Assembly: GCA_019634595.1 (NCBI GenBank)
Contig: JAHCBC010000007.1
Coordinates: forward strand, 1 to 64,000
DNA: 64,000 nucleotides
Source of the DNA: Akkermansiaceae bacterium
GTDB taxonomy: Bacteria; Verrucomicrobiota; Verrucomicrobiia; Verrucomicrobiales; Akkermansiaceae
Direction of reading: 5' to 3'
This document shows, piece after piece, positions 26,509 through 35,705 of the stretch (its first letter is position 1; each line of letters opens with the position of its first letter). The notes below the pieces were generated by a model, which worked only from the letters and a program-made list of their open reading frames with translations, was not told the origin of the DNA and made no database searches. The position numbers and the translations under genes were made by a program.

Positions 26509-28584
26509 TCACCACTTCACCTCGCAGCCGATGCCCAGCACGCGCGGTGCGCCGATGTCCGCGTTCATGGACGGCACCACCAGCCCGACCATCCGTGCCT
26601 TGGCGTAGCGGTCGTCCAGCAGGTTGTTGCCGAACACATGGACACTGACGTTCTCCCACGCGTAGCCGAGGCGGACGGAGAGGAGCTTGCGCGTTTCCAC
26701 GCTGGTCACCGCGGCGTCCTGCACCGTGGTGAAGCTGGTGTCCGCCCAGGTGAAGCGTGAGGATGCGAACCACCCGCTGGGATGTTGGAAGGCCAACCCC
26801 ACACTCGCGGTCAGCTCCGGTGCGTTGGAGAACTTGCTTCCGGAAAAGTCGGCTCCCTGAAGCTGCAGATCCCGGTATTCCGTGTGCAGCCATCCCAGCC
26901 CGGCATGGCCGGTGAAGCATTCGGACATCTTCCAGCGTGACTCGATCTCCGCCCCGTAACGTCGGGAACTGGATGAGTTCGCGATGAGCTGATCCAGGAC
27001 CGCGACCCCTCCGGCAGCCGCGAATGGCACCTGCTGGTCCTCGATCGCCGATGCGAACACATTGAACGACACGGCCAGATCCGTCCGTGGCTTGTAGTCC
27101 ACGTAAAGCTCCGCGTCCCAGCTTGATTCCTCATCATAAGGACGGGCGATCGCGAGGGTCGCCGCATAGGCGACGCCGCCCGCACGGTGACCGCGGCTCA
27201 CCCGGAGTCCGGCTTCCACCTGTTCGTGCCCCGTCCAGTGGATGCCGAGTTCCGGCAGGATGGCGCTGTCGCTCGTCCTGTCATCCGCGAAGCGCGCGGG
27301 GAAAAGGAACCGTGTGGAGGCGTCCACATCCCTCCGCTCATGCAGGGCTCTCAATCCGCCGCTGATCCTCCATGCGGGGGAAAGCTTCCAGTTGAGGCTG
27401 CCGAACACGGCATACTTCGTGACATCCTCATCCAGTGTGATGTCGAACGGGCTGCCGCCGGGGAGGGGGAAGATGCCCACGCCCGCGTTGCCGGTTTCAT
27501 AGCGGCTCGATTCGAAGTAGGCCCCCAGCTTCCAGTCCAGTGTCTCACCCTGCCTCTCAAGCAGGACGTCCTGGGTGACGCGGAATTCATCGTTGTAGCC
27601 TTTCGCGAACCAGTTGAGGAAAGGGGAGGAGTCCAGGTCCAGCAGCCTGCCGAGGTCGAACCTCTGGACCGTGCTCAGGGAGGTCAGCGTCAGATCGTTG
27701 CCCAGCGAGAAATTGCCCTTGAGCGAGCCGAACCAATGGTCCGCCGGAAAGGAGGGTTCCGTATTCCGTGCCGTCTTGCCATCCAGCTCATTGCCGATCA
27801 GGCCCGCCACCCGGAGTGTGTTGCCCAGGGAGTTTCCCCGCGAGCCATCATACCCAGCATTCAGAACGACGGAGTCCCCTCCGCCGAACCTGGGTTTCCA
27901 CAGCAGGGTGGCGGTATGCCGCTGGCGTTCGGTGGCGGCGAACTGGTGGTTACCATAGGTGATGTTCTCCAGGTGGCCGTCGGACTCCTCCCAGTGGGAG
28001 GAAAAACGGAGGGTCAGCTCATCCGGGAGGATCACCAGGTTCTGCGACAGATAGGCGCGGCGGAAGCCATAGTCACCCGCACTGAGGGCCGCCTTCCCCG
28101 CGAAGGAGAACTCCGGGAGCGGGGAGGTGAAACGGAGCGCACCGCCCAGCGACGACGCGCCGGGAGTGACGATCTGGGGACCATTGGCGATCTCCATCCC
28201 ATCCAGATCCGTCACCAGCGGCGGGAGGTAGGTGAGGACATGGTAGGAAAGCGGGATGCCATCGCGGGTGGCCGTGATCAGCGGGTTCGAGCTGGTACCC
28301 ACCGTGGAGAACATGCTTTCCTGGCCCAGGCCACGCAGGGTGAAGCCCAGCGAAAAATCCCCGGACACATAGGCATTCGGAACGGCAGGCAACAGGTCGA
28401 GGAAGTTGGGGCTGGCCGTGGCCGCCGCATCGAGATCCTCTTTCTGGATGGTGTGCGAGTAGGAGGAGTCCGAAGTCGTGGCGCGTTGCGCGGTGACTTC
28501 GATCTCGGGAAGTGCATTCACATGCAGGCTCTGGGCGAGGGACGCACAGAGGATGATAGGAGTGTTCCGACGGCTCATCCGCAT
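26509..28584 (-). CDS. TonB-dependent outer-membrane receptor
   Basis: A 691-residue receptor. The signal peptide is followed by PEIEVTAQR, a TonB-box-like start, and a plug domain (about 30-150; LRGLGQESMF and VTDLDGMEIANGPQIVTPG). The rest is a beta-barrel ending in an aromatic residue (GCEVKW). An ATG at 28584 (MRMSRRN) begins the signal peptide; the frame continues to 28920 but then overlaps the DUF3592 gene. It lies just upstream of the metal operon on the same strand, behind its own terminator, which suggests it imports a metal or metallophore. No ligand can be read from the sequence. Confidence 0.88.
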   Translation of the reverse strand: MRMSRRNTPIILCASLAQSLHVNALPEIEVTAQRATTSDSSYSHTIQKEDLDAAATASPNFLDLLPAVPNAYVSGDFSLGFTLRGLGQESMFSTVGTSSNPLITATRDGIPLSYHVLTYLPPLVTDLDGMEIANGPQIVTPGASSLGGALRFTSPLPEFSFAGKAALSAGDYGFRRAYLSQNLVILPDELTLRFSSHWEESDGHLENITYGNHQFAATERQRHTATLLWKPRFGGGDSVVLNAGYDGSRGNSLGNTLRVAGLIGNELDGKTARNTEPSFPADHWFGSLKGNFSLGNDLTLTSLSTVQRFDLGRLLDLDSSPFLNWFAKGYNDEFRVTQDVLLERQGETLDWKLGAYFESSRYETGNAGVGIFPLPGGSPFDITLDEDVTKYAVFGSLNWKLSPAWRISGGLRALHERRDVDASTRFLFPARFADDRTSDSAILPELGIHWTGHEQVEAGLRVSRGHRAGGVAYAATLAIARPYDEESSWDAELYVDYKPRTDLAVSFNVFASAIEDQQVPFAAAGGVAVLDQLIANSSSSRRYGAEIESRWKMSECFTGHAGLGWLHTEYRDLQLQGADFSGSKFSNAPELTASVGLAFQHPSGWFASSRFTWADTSFTTVQDAAVTSVETRKLLSVRLGYAWENVSVHVFGNNLLDDRYAKARMVGLVVPSMNADIGAPRVLGIGCEVKW

Positions 28585-28694
28585 CAGGGTTTTTTCCACG
28601 CGGAAACTGTCAGCCGCTGCCTTTGAGGCAATCTTATTCAAACACGAAAATTTCCGCTTTTCCCCAAAAGGGATGACCTTGCAGAAAGCTGGGT

Positions 28695-29210
28695 TCATGC
28701 GCTTTCCGGCGGCTTCCTGCCTGCCGTGAAGGCCCGCACGGTGATGCCGAGTCCGCCGGCCACGAAAAGGGCGGGGAACCAGATGGAGTAGCCGGGGGCC
28801 TTCGTGTCCGGCTTGAGAACCGAGAAATCCGGGTTCTGCGGATCGACCCGGCAGGTGGTGCTGGTGCCTTCCTTGAAGGCGTCCAGACGCTCCTGGATCA
28901 CATCGGGCTTCGACGTCCACGGATTGCCGCGCCAGGTCATGTGGTCACCCGTCCGCGCCTGGCCGTTGAACTCGTAGCCGTAGGTCACGTTGACCCGGTA
29001 TTCCGCGGGCGAGTTCGGATCGATCCTGCGTTCTTCGGCTTTGGACTCGATGATCACGCACCGCACTTCCGGCCATGATTGCATGTGGCGGGCACGGTCA
29101 AAGCTGCGCCACATGAGCCAGAAAAAGACGCCGCCCATGAGGGCGAGGCTCAGGCCGATCGCGGCGAGATAGAGACGGGCGGCGGTGGAAGGTTTCGCGG
29201 AGGCGGACAT
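28695..29210 (-). CDS. DUF3592 membrane protein
   Basis: A 171-residue protein with two membrane segments (about 13-33 and 142-160) around a soluble domain. The domain has WPEVRCVIIESKAEE, a tyrosine-rich YRVNVTYGYEFNG and the PDFSVLKPD end typical of DUF3592. No function is established. It lies 26 bases from the esterase gene on the same strand and may be co-transcribed. Confidence 0.8.
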   Translation of the reverse strand: MSASAKPSTAARLYLAAIGLSLALMGGVFFWLMWRSFDRARHMQSWPEVRCVIIESKAEERRIDPNSPAEYRVNVTYGYEFNGQARTGDHMTWRGNPWTSKPDVIQERLDAFKEGTSTTCRVDPQNPDFSVLKPDTKAPGYSIWFPALFVAGGLGITVRAFTAGRKPPESA

Positions 29211-29236
29211 GGAAGACCGGCGGAGATGATGGAAGG

Positions 29237-30982
29237 TCAGAGGCCGGGCTTGGGCGCGGCGGCAGGGGCATCCCAGGCGTTGATGCCGGTGAGTTTCGTT
29301 TCACGCTTGAAGACCTTGTCCCCGGCGGTGGCGAAGAGGGTTTTCCTCTCCGGTCCCGCGAAGCAGAGGTTGGAAGGGAACCGCGCGCCGACCGGCATCG
29401 GGATAATGAGATTCACCCGGCCCGGCTGGTCGCAGACCTGCACGCCCATGGAGGTGGCGACGAGGAGCCAGCCGTCCTTCGTCATTGCAGTGCCATCCGC
29501 GCGGCTGCGGTTGTCCAGATCACCCGGAGGCAGGTGGAGATGGTGGTAGGGCTGCGCGTCCGACAGGGAGCCGTCCGGCTGGCGCATGATGGACCAGACG
29601 AAACGGTTCCCCGGATCCGTCACGTCGAAGCGTCCCTGGTCCGGCACGGCCTCGATGCCGTTCACGCCGCCGAACTTGTCGCTGCCCAGCACCTTCTCCT
29701 GGCCGGGACGGATGATCCACACGGACTTCGTCGGTGGCTCGGTGGCATAGATCACCCCGTCGTGGGTGACCACCAGATCGTTCGCCTTGATGTCCTTCGC
29801 GTGGATCTTCTCTTCCTTCGTCTTCACGTCCCATGAAACGATCTCACCGGCACCGGCACGGCAACCGTAGAGCCGTCCGTCCGGACCGAAAGCGAGGCCG
29901 TTGGTCTTGTTGGTGTTCTCAAGGAAGACGGAAACCTTCCCATCCGGAGCGATGGTGTGGATCTTGCTGTTGGGGATGTCGGAGAAATACACCGTGCCAT
30001 CCGCGGAGGCGACGGGGCCTTCGGTGAAGCCGTGTCCTTCGCTCACCAGTTCCCAGCCTTTGCCGTCCACCAGCATGTCCTTCGTCCTGCCCTTGCAGGC
30101 GTCGAAGTGGGTGGTCACGGGCTGCGGGTGGTCCTTCCAAAGCCAGCGCATGGCATCCGGGAGGATGGCACCGCCGTGCTGGCCGGAGTGCTTTCCTTCG
30201 CCCCACACGTGGTTCACCTCGTAGCCGGAAAAGGTCAGCGCGCGCTCCATCGCCTGGTTCGCCATCCACCAGTCGCCGCAATAGATGTTGTTGTCGTTGG
30301 AACCGTCCTGGAGGAAGATGCGCAGCGGCTTCGGCTCCGTCTTGCGCAGCAGGGTCACGATCTCGTCGCCACCACGCAGGCCGACGTAGGTGCCGATGGT
30401 GGAATACACGCGGCGGAAAGAATCCGGCCGGAACCACGCGACGTTGAACGCGGCGATGGCCCCGGAGGACGAGCCGCAGATCCCGCGGTCGTTCGGGTCC
30501 GTGCTCACCTTCAGGTCCTTCAGCGCGACCGGCAGGATCTCATCGATGAGGAAGGAAGAATAGTCGGCGGTGAAGGCGTCATACTCGTAGCTGCGGTTGA
30601 AACGGGGCTGTCCGTCCGGCTTCGTCGCCGGAACCACGCCGGGGCTGATGAAGACCGCGATGGTCACCGGCATTTCCCCGGAGGCGATGAGGTTGTCGAA
30701 GACGATCGGCACCTTGAACGATCCCTTTTCCCCGATGTAGCCGCCGCCATCCTGGAAAACCATCAGGCAGGCGGGTTTCGAACCATCATATTGGGAGGGC
30801 ACATAGACCCAGTAGTCCCGTTCCGTGCCCGGGAAGACCTTGCTGCCGGAGAACTTCGCCTGGGTGACCTTTCCGGCGGGGATGCCTTCCTTCCGCACGG
30901 AGGCGGGGTCCACGGGATAGGGGCCTTCCGCGAACAGCGGGGAGAACGGCAGCAGCAGGAGCAGGGCGATGGATTTTTTCAT
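29237..30982 (-). CDS. Exported esterase fused to an SMP-30/gluconolactonase domain
   Basis: A 581-residue exported protein of two parts. After a signal peptide, residues about 40-295 form an enterochelin-esterase/EstD-type hydrolase: RDYWVYVPSQYDGSKPACLMVFQDGG, then RGICGSSSGAIAAF with the nucleophile Ser, and HSGQHGGAILPDAMRWLW near the end. Residues about 310-570 form a six-bladed SMP-30-like propeller: FTEGPVASADGTVYFSDIPN, TNGLAFGPDGRLYGC, and PSNLCFAGPERKTLFATA. Both halves occur together in Verrucomicrobiota and Planctomycetota proteins. It may release and open a sugar lactone or ester; the substrate is unknown. Confidence 0.88.
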   Translation of the reverse strand: MKKSIALLLLLPFSPLFAEGPYPVDPASVRKEGIPAGKVTQAKFSGSKVFPGTERDYWVYVPSQYDGSKPACLMVFQDGGGYIGEKGSFKVPIVFDNLIASGEMPVTIAVFISPGVVPATKPDGQPRFNRSYEYDAFTADYSSFLIDEILPVALKDLKVSTDPNDRGICGSSSGAIAAFNVAWFRPDSFRRVYSTIGTYVGLRGGDEIVTLLRKTEPKPLRIFLQDGSNDNNIYCGDWWMANQAMERALTFSGYEVNHVWGEGKHSGQHGGAILPDAMRWLWKDHPQPVTTHFDACKGRTKDMLVDGKGWELVSEGHGFTEGPVASADGTVYFSDIPNSKIHTIAPDGKVSVFLENTNKTNGLAFGPDGRLYGCRAGAGEIVSWDVKTKEEKIHAKDIKANDLVVTHDGVIYATEPPTKSVWIIRPGQEKVLGSDKFGGVNGIEAVPDQGRFDVTDPGNRFVWSIMRQPDGSLSDAQPYHHLHLPPGDLDNRSRADGTAMTKDGWLLVATSMGVQVCDQPGRVNLIIPMPVGARFPSNLCFAGPERKTLFATAGDKVFKRETKLTGINAWDAPAAAPKPGL

Positions 30983-31087
30983 GGGCGGCGCGGATAGTAA
31001 GCGGAGAATACGGCGGATCTTACCAGCAGTTTCCGGAAGTGATTGAGGGGTGGACGGCCCGCGATTGATGCTCCAGATTGCGCGGCA

Positions 31088-32254
31088 GTGAAGCTTGATT
31101 CATCCCATCTCTCCTACTGCACCAACATCCACCCCGCTGAAACGTGGGAAGCCACCGCGGAAGTTCTCCGGACGCACGTGCTGGCGGTGCGCGAGCGCCT
31201 GCTGGCCGACGGTGAGCTGGAAGATGGCGCGCCATTCGCCATCGGGCTGCGGCTGTCCGCGGTGGCGGCTGAGGAACTGCTGGCGGGTGAGCGGCTGGAC
31301 CGCTTCCGCGACTGGCTGGCGGAGACGAACACCTACGTTTTCACGATCAACGGCTTTCCCTACGGCAGCTTCCACGGCACGCGGGTGAAAGAGCAGGTCT
31401 TCCTGCCGGACTGGACCGACCGCGCGCGGCTGGAATACACGAAGAATCTCTTCCGGATCTTGTCCGTCATCTCCCAGCCGGGCACCGGGGCGTCCGTCTC
31501 CACGCTACCCGGCTCCCACAAGACCTTCCACCCGCAGGAAGGACCGATCCTGGCTCACCTGGTGGAGCTGGCGTTGTTCCTGGATGAACTGGCGAGGGAG
31601 CACAACAGGGACTTCCACCTCGGCCTGGAACCGGAGCCTCTGGGCCATTTCGAGAACACGGAGGAAACGCTCGCCTTTTTCCAACGCCTGCACGCCTCCG
31701 CACCGGAGTATTCGGAGGTCATCCGCCGCCGCATCGGCCTGAACTACGACGCCTGCCATCTGGCGCTGGAGTATGACGAGGCGCGGGAATCGCTCGATGC
31801 CCTTGTGACCGCGGGCATCCGCATTTCGAAGATCCATCTTTCCAGCGCGCTCGCGCTCGATCCCCGCGACTCCGCCGCCCTCGAAGCGATCCGCGAGTTC
31901 GATGAGCCGATCTATTTCCACCAGGCGTTGCTGCGCGATCCGGAAGGCCGCATCAAGCGTTACCCGGATCTGCCGGACTTCTTCCAGTCACTCGATTGCG
32001 GCGAGGCGTCTCCCGCCGACTTCAGGGAAATGCGTGTCCATTTCCACATCCCGCTGGATGCCTCACCGGAGGCACCGCTCCGTTCCACGCAGGACCAGAT
32101 CCAGCAGGTGCTGGCATGGCGGCGCGACAACCCGGAGGCCTGCAACCACTACGAGATCGAGACCTACACCTGGGGCGTGCTTCCGTCCTCCATGCACCGT
32201 CCGGTGGACGAACAGCTCGCCGCGGAATACCGCTGGGTGCTGGCGAACGCGTGA
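31088..32254 (+). CDS. eboE: EboE-like metabolite traffic protein (xylose isomerase-like barrel)
   Basis: A 388-residue protein whose opening, KLDSSHLSYCTNIHPAETWE, matches EboE of the ebo cluster, a conserved set of genes linked with export of metabolites to the periplasm in cyanobacteria and others. The rest fits a TIM barrel of the xylose-isomerase-like type (LGLEPEPLGHFENTEE and GLNYDACHLALEYDE). The GTG at 31088 is chosen because it begins the conserved segment directly. No other ebo genes (eboA-D, F) are in the window, so here it stands alone. Confidence 0.8.
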   Translation: MKLDSSHLSYCTNIHPAETWEATAEVLRTHVLAVRERLLADGELEDGAPFAIGLRLSAVAAEELLAGERLDRFRDWLAETNTYVFTINGFPYGSFHGTRVKEQVFLPDWTDRARLEYTKNLFRILSVISQPGTGASVSTLPGSHKTFHPQEGPILAHLVELALFLDELAREHNRDFHLGLEPEPLGHFENTEETLAFFQRLHASAPEYSEVIRRRIGLNYDACHLALEYDEARESLDALVTAGIRISKIHLSSALALDPRDSAALEAIREFDEPIYFHQALLRDPEGRIKRYPDLPDFFQSLDCGEASPADFREMRVHFHIPLDASPEAPLRSTQDQIQQVLAWRRDNPEACNHYEIETYTWGVLPSSMHRPVDEQLAAEYRWVLANA

Positions 32255-32267
32255 CCCTGCGGACGCA

Positions 32268-33368
32268 TCACCTCCGCCCGTATCGGAACCCGGGAAAGGC
32301 CCGCACCAGCCGCCGCATCTCCAGCTTCATCAGCGTGGCCGTGACCACCTGCGCGGGCAGGCCCGCACGCTCGATGATGCGATCCACCGGTTGGTCATCC
32401 ACTGTCACGGCGGCGAAAACCTTCGCTTCCTCCTCCGGCAGCTCCGGTTGACCGGATGGGGCTTCCGACTCTGCCGCCGGCTGCTGTTGGAAAGGCAGCT
32501 CGCCCAGATCGTCCAGCAGGTGGGACGCATCCGCCACCAGGGTGGCACCGTCCCGGATGAGCTGGTTGCAGCCCATGGAGGTCGGCTTGTCGATGGGACC
32601 CGGAACGGCGAAGACGGGCTTTCCATACTCCGCCGCCAGATTCGCCGTGATGAGCGAGCCGGAGCGCAGCGGACACTCCGTCACGAGCAGCGCGCGCGAC
32701 CACGCGGCGACGATGCGGTTGCGCATCGGGAAGGTTTGTTGATCCGGCGGGGTGTGGAGGGAAAACTCGGAGACCACCGCGCCGTGACCTTCCGCGATCA
32801 TCTGGGCAAGGCCGAGGTTCTCCGGCGGATAGAGTTTCCCCAACCCGGAGCCGAGCACCGCGATGGTCCGCCCCTTCGCCGCGATGGCGGCCTCATGGGC
32901 GGTGGTATCGATGCCCCGTGCGAGTCCGGACACGATGGTGAAACCGGCGTGGGCGAGCTGGAACGCCAGCTTCTTCGTCACGGCCGTGCCGTAGTGGGTC
33001 GAACGCCGCGAGCCGACGATGCCGATGGCGTGGCGGTCCCGAGCCTCCAGCTTTCCCCAGACGTAGAGCAGCAATGGCGGGTCATAGGTATTTCGCAGCG
33101 GGGCGGGGTAGTCCTCGTCCGCCTGCGTGACGATGGAAATGCCGCGCTCCTCCGCCTCCCGCAGCTCGCTCCCGGGATCCGCATGGTCGCGCCATCCGGT
33201 CAGGATCTTCGCGGTTTCCTCACCGATCCCATCCACCCTCATCAGGCGGTCCTTCGGAGCGCGAAGGATCGCGTCCGGGGTGTCGAATGCCTCCAGCAAC
33301 CGCTTCACCCGCACCGGCCCGATCCGGGGCAGCAGGTTCAGGGTGACGATGGCTTCACGCGGACTCAT
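32268..33368 (-). CDS. dprA: DNA-processing protein DprA
   Basis: A 366-residue protein that loads RecA on incoming single-stranded DNA in natural transformation. A helix-hairpin-helix region opens it (about 1-65). The Rossmann core has IGIVGSRRSTHYG, IVSGLARGIDTTAHEAA, PMRNRIVAAWSRALLVTE and GSLITANLAAEYGKPVFAVPG, all family hallmarks. A winged-helix-like C-terminal domain ends it (about 300-366). It is convergent with the eboE-like gene, with a 13-base gap. Presence suggests competence potential; other com genes are not in the window. Confidence 0.96.
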   Translation of the reverse strand: MSPREAIVTLNLLPRIGPVRVKRLLEAFDTPDAILRAPKDRLMRVDGIGEETAKILTGWRDHADPGSELREAEERGISIVTQADEDYPAPLRNTYDPPLLLYVWGKLEARDRHAIGIVGSRRSTHYGTAVTKKLAFQLAHAGFTIVSGLARGIDTTAHEAAIAAKGRTIAVLGSGLGKLYPPENLGLAQMIAEGHGAVVSEFSLHTPPDQQTFPMRNRIVAAWSRALLVTECPLRSGSLITANLAAEYGKPVFAVPGPIDKPTSMGCNQLIRDGATLVADASHLLDDLGELPFQQQPAAESEAPSGQPELPEEEAKVFAAVTVDDQPVDRIIERAGLPAQVVTATLMKLEMRRLVRAFPGFRYGRR

Positions 33369-33466
33369 GGACGGACCCGCAGGATGCCGGGATGGACGGG
33401 CGAGTCAAAGGGGAAACGGTAGTGGGGGGCTGGGCTTTTGGCCAAGACACAGGCTAGCTCTTCGAT

Positions 33467-34051
33467 TCAATCCATTGATTCGATCTGCTGGTTTGCCCTT
33501 TTGATTTTTATGTTGATCTCCGCTGCGACAGTTTGAGCTTCCCTCATCATGTCGAGGATCTTTCTCCAGTTGTCCCAGTGCTTCGTCCAAAGTTCTTCAC
33601 CAATCATGGAGCTAAAATCGTGCTGTGACGGCTGGAACTTTTCTTCATATGCATCAAGAAGGTCCATTTTTTTGCGTAAGTCGGCGATGTTCCGTGCTTT
33701 TGGCGCACGGGGCGCCGAACTAATCATCCATGGTTTCCAATGTTTATTCCCCTTTGACTGGTTGCACTTGCCGCACGCTGGAACGAGGTTGGCAATTTCA
33801 GAAACGTAACCCGTCGGTTTTTTGTCTTTGACCAGAGGATTGAGATGATCCCATTCGGTGGAGGAGTCCCCACAATATACGCATCTAACATCATGCACGT
33901 CCATTTCCAGGGTTTCAAGAGCTTCTCGGATTTGATCCGACGTTGGAGCAAGAACGGGAATTATCGAATTGATGAATGCATTGGTAATGGATGAAGACCT
34001 CCCTGAGATTTTCATTGGGGTCGGCATCCGGAATATCGAGAGATAGGGCAT
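33467..34051 (-). CDS. HNH endonuclease
   Basis: A 194-residue protein. CVYC (57-60) and CGKC (93-96) form the zinc knuckles around the HNH core, with EWDH (His69) and NLVPACGKCNQSKGN. The N-terminal segment MKISGRSSSITNAFINSIIPVL is typical of this HNH subgroup. The start at 34051 is a choice; 34027 (MPTPMK) and 34015 (MKISG) are equally possible. The gene lies in an AT-richer patch (33420-34500) than its neighbours, which suggests recent gain. No methylase or phage gene is next to it. Target unknown. Confidence 0.82.
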   Translation of the reverse strand: MPYLSIFRMPTPMKISGRSSSITNAFINSIIPVLAPTSDQIREALETLEMDVHDVRCVYCGDSSTEWDHLNPLVKDKKPTGYVSEIANLVPACGKCNQSKGNKHWKPWMISSAPRAPKARNIADLRKKMDLLDAYEEKFQPSQHDFSSMIGEELWTKHWDNWRKILDMMREAQTVAAEINIKIKRANQQIESMD

Positions 34052-34116
34052 CTTGTTTTGAACTGACGGATAGGATTGGGTGCGGAACTCTTGTTGTCTG
34101 TATCTGGTGGCTCGGT

Positions 34117-34500
34117 CTAATCGATCCCAACCACCACATCGTCCTTGATGATCTTCCCTGAGGGCAGGCGCAGTTCGATGGGAATCACTGAAAGCGTGTT
34201 CCTGGTTTCGGTCTTGATGGATCTCGGTGCATCCCACTGTACCCATTTCGTCTCCCCGTGACCGATGATGTTGATCCGTTGCGTCTGGATCCAGGTTCCC
34301 TCGGGATTGATCACGGAGAACCAGACTTCAGTGGCACCGATGCCGACGATGTTGCCTATGGATCGCGATTGGACGATCTGGCACCGCAGGTTGGTTCCTT
34401 CGATCTCGGCTGATCCCAAGGTTCTTTGGGAGTCGATCCGCAGAATGATCACCGTAGCCAATGCGAACGCCAAGCCGATAGGGACGGATTTGTTTTTCAT
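34117..34500 (-). CDS. Small exported or membrane-anchored hypothetical protein
   Basis: A 127-residue protein. The N-terminus (VPIGLAFALATVIILRI) is a hydrophobic anchor or signal; the rest has regular beta-type alternation and no motif I recognise. It lies just upstream of the HNH gene on the same strand and shares its AT-richer composition. The ATG at 34500 is chosen because it opens the hydrophobic segment. Confidence 0.55.
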   Translation of the reverse strand: MKNKSVPIGLAFALATVIILRIDSQRTLGSAEIEGTNLRCQIVQSRSIGNIVGIGATEVWFSVINPEGTWIQTQRINIIGHGETKWVQWDAPRSIKTETRNTLSVIPIELRLPSGKIIKDDVVVGID

Positions 34501-34550
34501 GGCATCTGAAGGGTAATAGGGATCACGGCGTCCGTGTTGCTGTGGAAAAC

Positions 34551-35600
34551 CTACGCCTTCACCCTTTCCAACTTGATCGGATAGGTGTTCCCGGAGTTCC
34601 ACTGGGCGATATAGACGCTTTCCTCATCGTCGATCAGGATACCATGAGGATTGGTGAAAAGCTTCGTGTCGCTCCCCATCGGTTGCAGCTTGCCGTCCAT
34701 GTAGTCCGGTGCCGGAGCGCCGAGGTTGGAGAGGACTTTCAGGTCGGGGCCGAGGATGCTGATGAAACCACTCTGGATCTTCTTTTTGTCCCCTTGGTTG
34801 CCATTGAGGTAGGGGACCATGGTGAATTCACCGAAGGGGACGATGAAGTTCGGCTTGGTGCCCGGGAGGTCGATGACATCGACCAGTTCACCCTCCATGG
34901 TGAAGCGCTTCAGCTTGCCCTCCGTACGGGAGGTCACCCACAGGAGGTTCTTCGCATCCCGGGTGTCCACCCAGGCTCCGTGGGCGCAGGCGAGGCTGCG
35001 TCCGTCCGGCTCATTGCCACCGAAGGAAGCGACGTATTCGCCCTTCGCGTCATAACGGTGGACCCAACTCTTGCCGTAGCCGTCCACGACGAAGAATCCG
35101 CCATCCGGAGCGAGGGCGATGTGGGTGGGCTTGAACTCCTCCGGCTTCGTGTATTTCCCGCTCGCCTGCGGATGGTCCCAGGTGCGGAGAACCTGGCCGT
35201 CCAGTGCCAGCTTGTAGAACTGGTGGCGGCTGTGGTCGGTCATGTAGAAAACTTCCTTTCCGTCCTCGACTGCCAGGGTGAGGCCATGCGCGCCCGGATA
35301 CTCCGTGCCCCATTTCCCGAGCAGCTTGCCCGCCTTGTCATAGATGATGACGTTGTTCTTCGTGTGGTTGGTGAGCAGGAAGATCCGTCCGTCCTTCACC
35401 TGCACCATGGCGTGGCAGTCCTTCACCGGCGTCTCCGCGTCCAGCACGCCCCAGCCGGGGACCACCTTCCACTGGTATTTGCCCTGTCCCAGCACGGCGG
35501 CTCCGGTGGTGGGGTCCTGCGACTGGGCGGAAGCGACGGCGAGACCCGCCACGGCGGCGGAAAGGGAGGCGATGAATTCGCGGCGGTCGGTGTTTTTCAT
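34551..35600 (-). CDS. TAT-exported beta-propeller (NHL-like) protein
   Basis: A 349-residue protein. The start at 35600 opens with a twin-arginine signal (DRREFIASLSAAVAGLAVA). The body is a repeat of propeller blades: GKWGTEYPGAHGLTLAVEDG, PTHIALAPDGGFFVVDGYG and NPHGILIDDEESVYIAQWN. Such exported six-bladed NHL-like propellers are frequent in Verrucomicrobiota and Planctomycetota; the role is unknown. A longer frame upstream to 35912 runs into the divergent CorA-like gene and is rejected. Confidence 0.85.
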   Translation of the reverse strand: MKNTDRREFIASLSAAVAGLAVASAQSQDPTTGAAVLGQGKYQWKVVPGWGVLDAETPVKDCHAMVQVKDGRIFLLTNHTKNNVIIYDKAGKLLGKWGTEYPGAHGLTLAVEDGKEVFYMTDHSRHQFYKLALDGQVLRTWDHPQASGKYTKPEEFKPTHIALAPDGGFFVVDGYGKSWVHRYDAKGEYVASFGGNEPDGRSLACAHGAWVDTRDAKNLLWVTSRTEGKLKRFTMEGELVDVIDLPGTKPNFIVPFGEFTMVPYLNGNQGDKKKIQSGFISILGPDLKVLSNLGAPAPDYMDGKLQPMGSDTKLFTNPHGILIDDEESVYIAQWNSGNTYPIKLERVKA

Positions 35601-35705
35601 GGGTTGGCTGCCATTGAATGCATCCGGCGGAAGCTGGCAAGAAATCCCGCATGGAACCTGTTCGTGGCCATGGACGGCGGGCGGATTTCCGCTAGGATGG
35701 GGGCC

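Noticed and set aside
27187-28626. A 479-codon plus-strand frame opposite the TonB receptor
   Set aside because: The minus strand is a normal receptor with plug and barrel; the plus frame is a shadow.
33407-33466. A tRNA or small RNA between dprA and the HNH gene
   Set aside because: No cloverleaf or strong stem could be folded by eye in this short gap.
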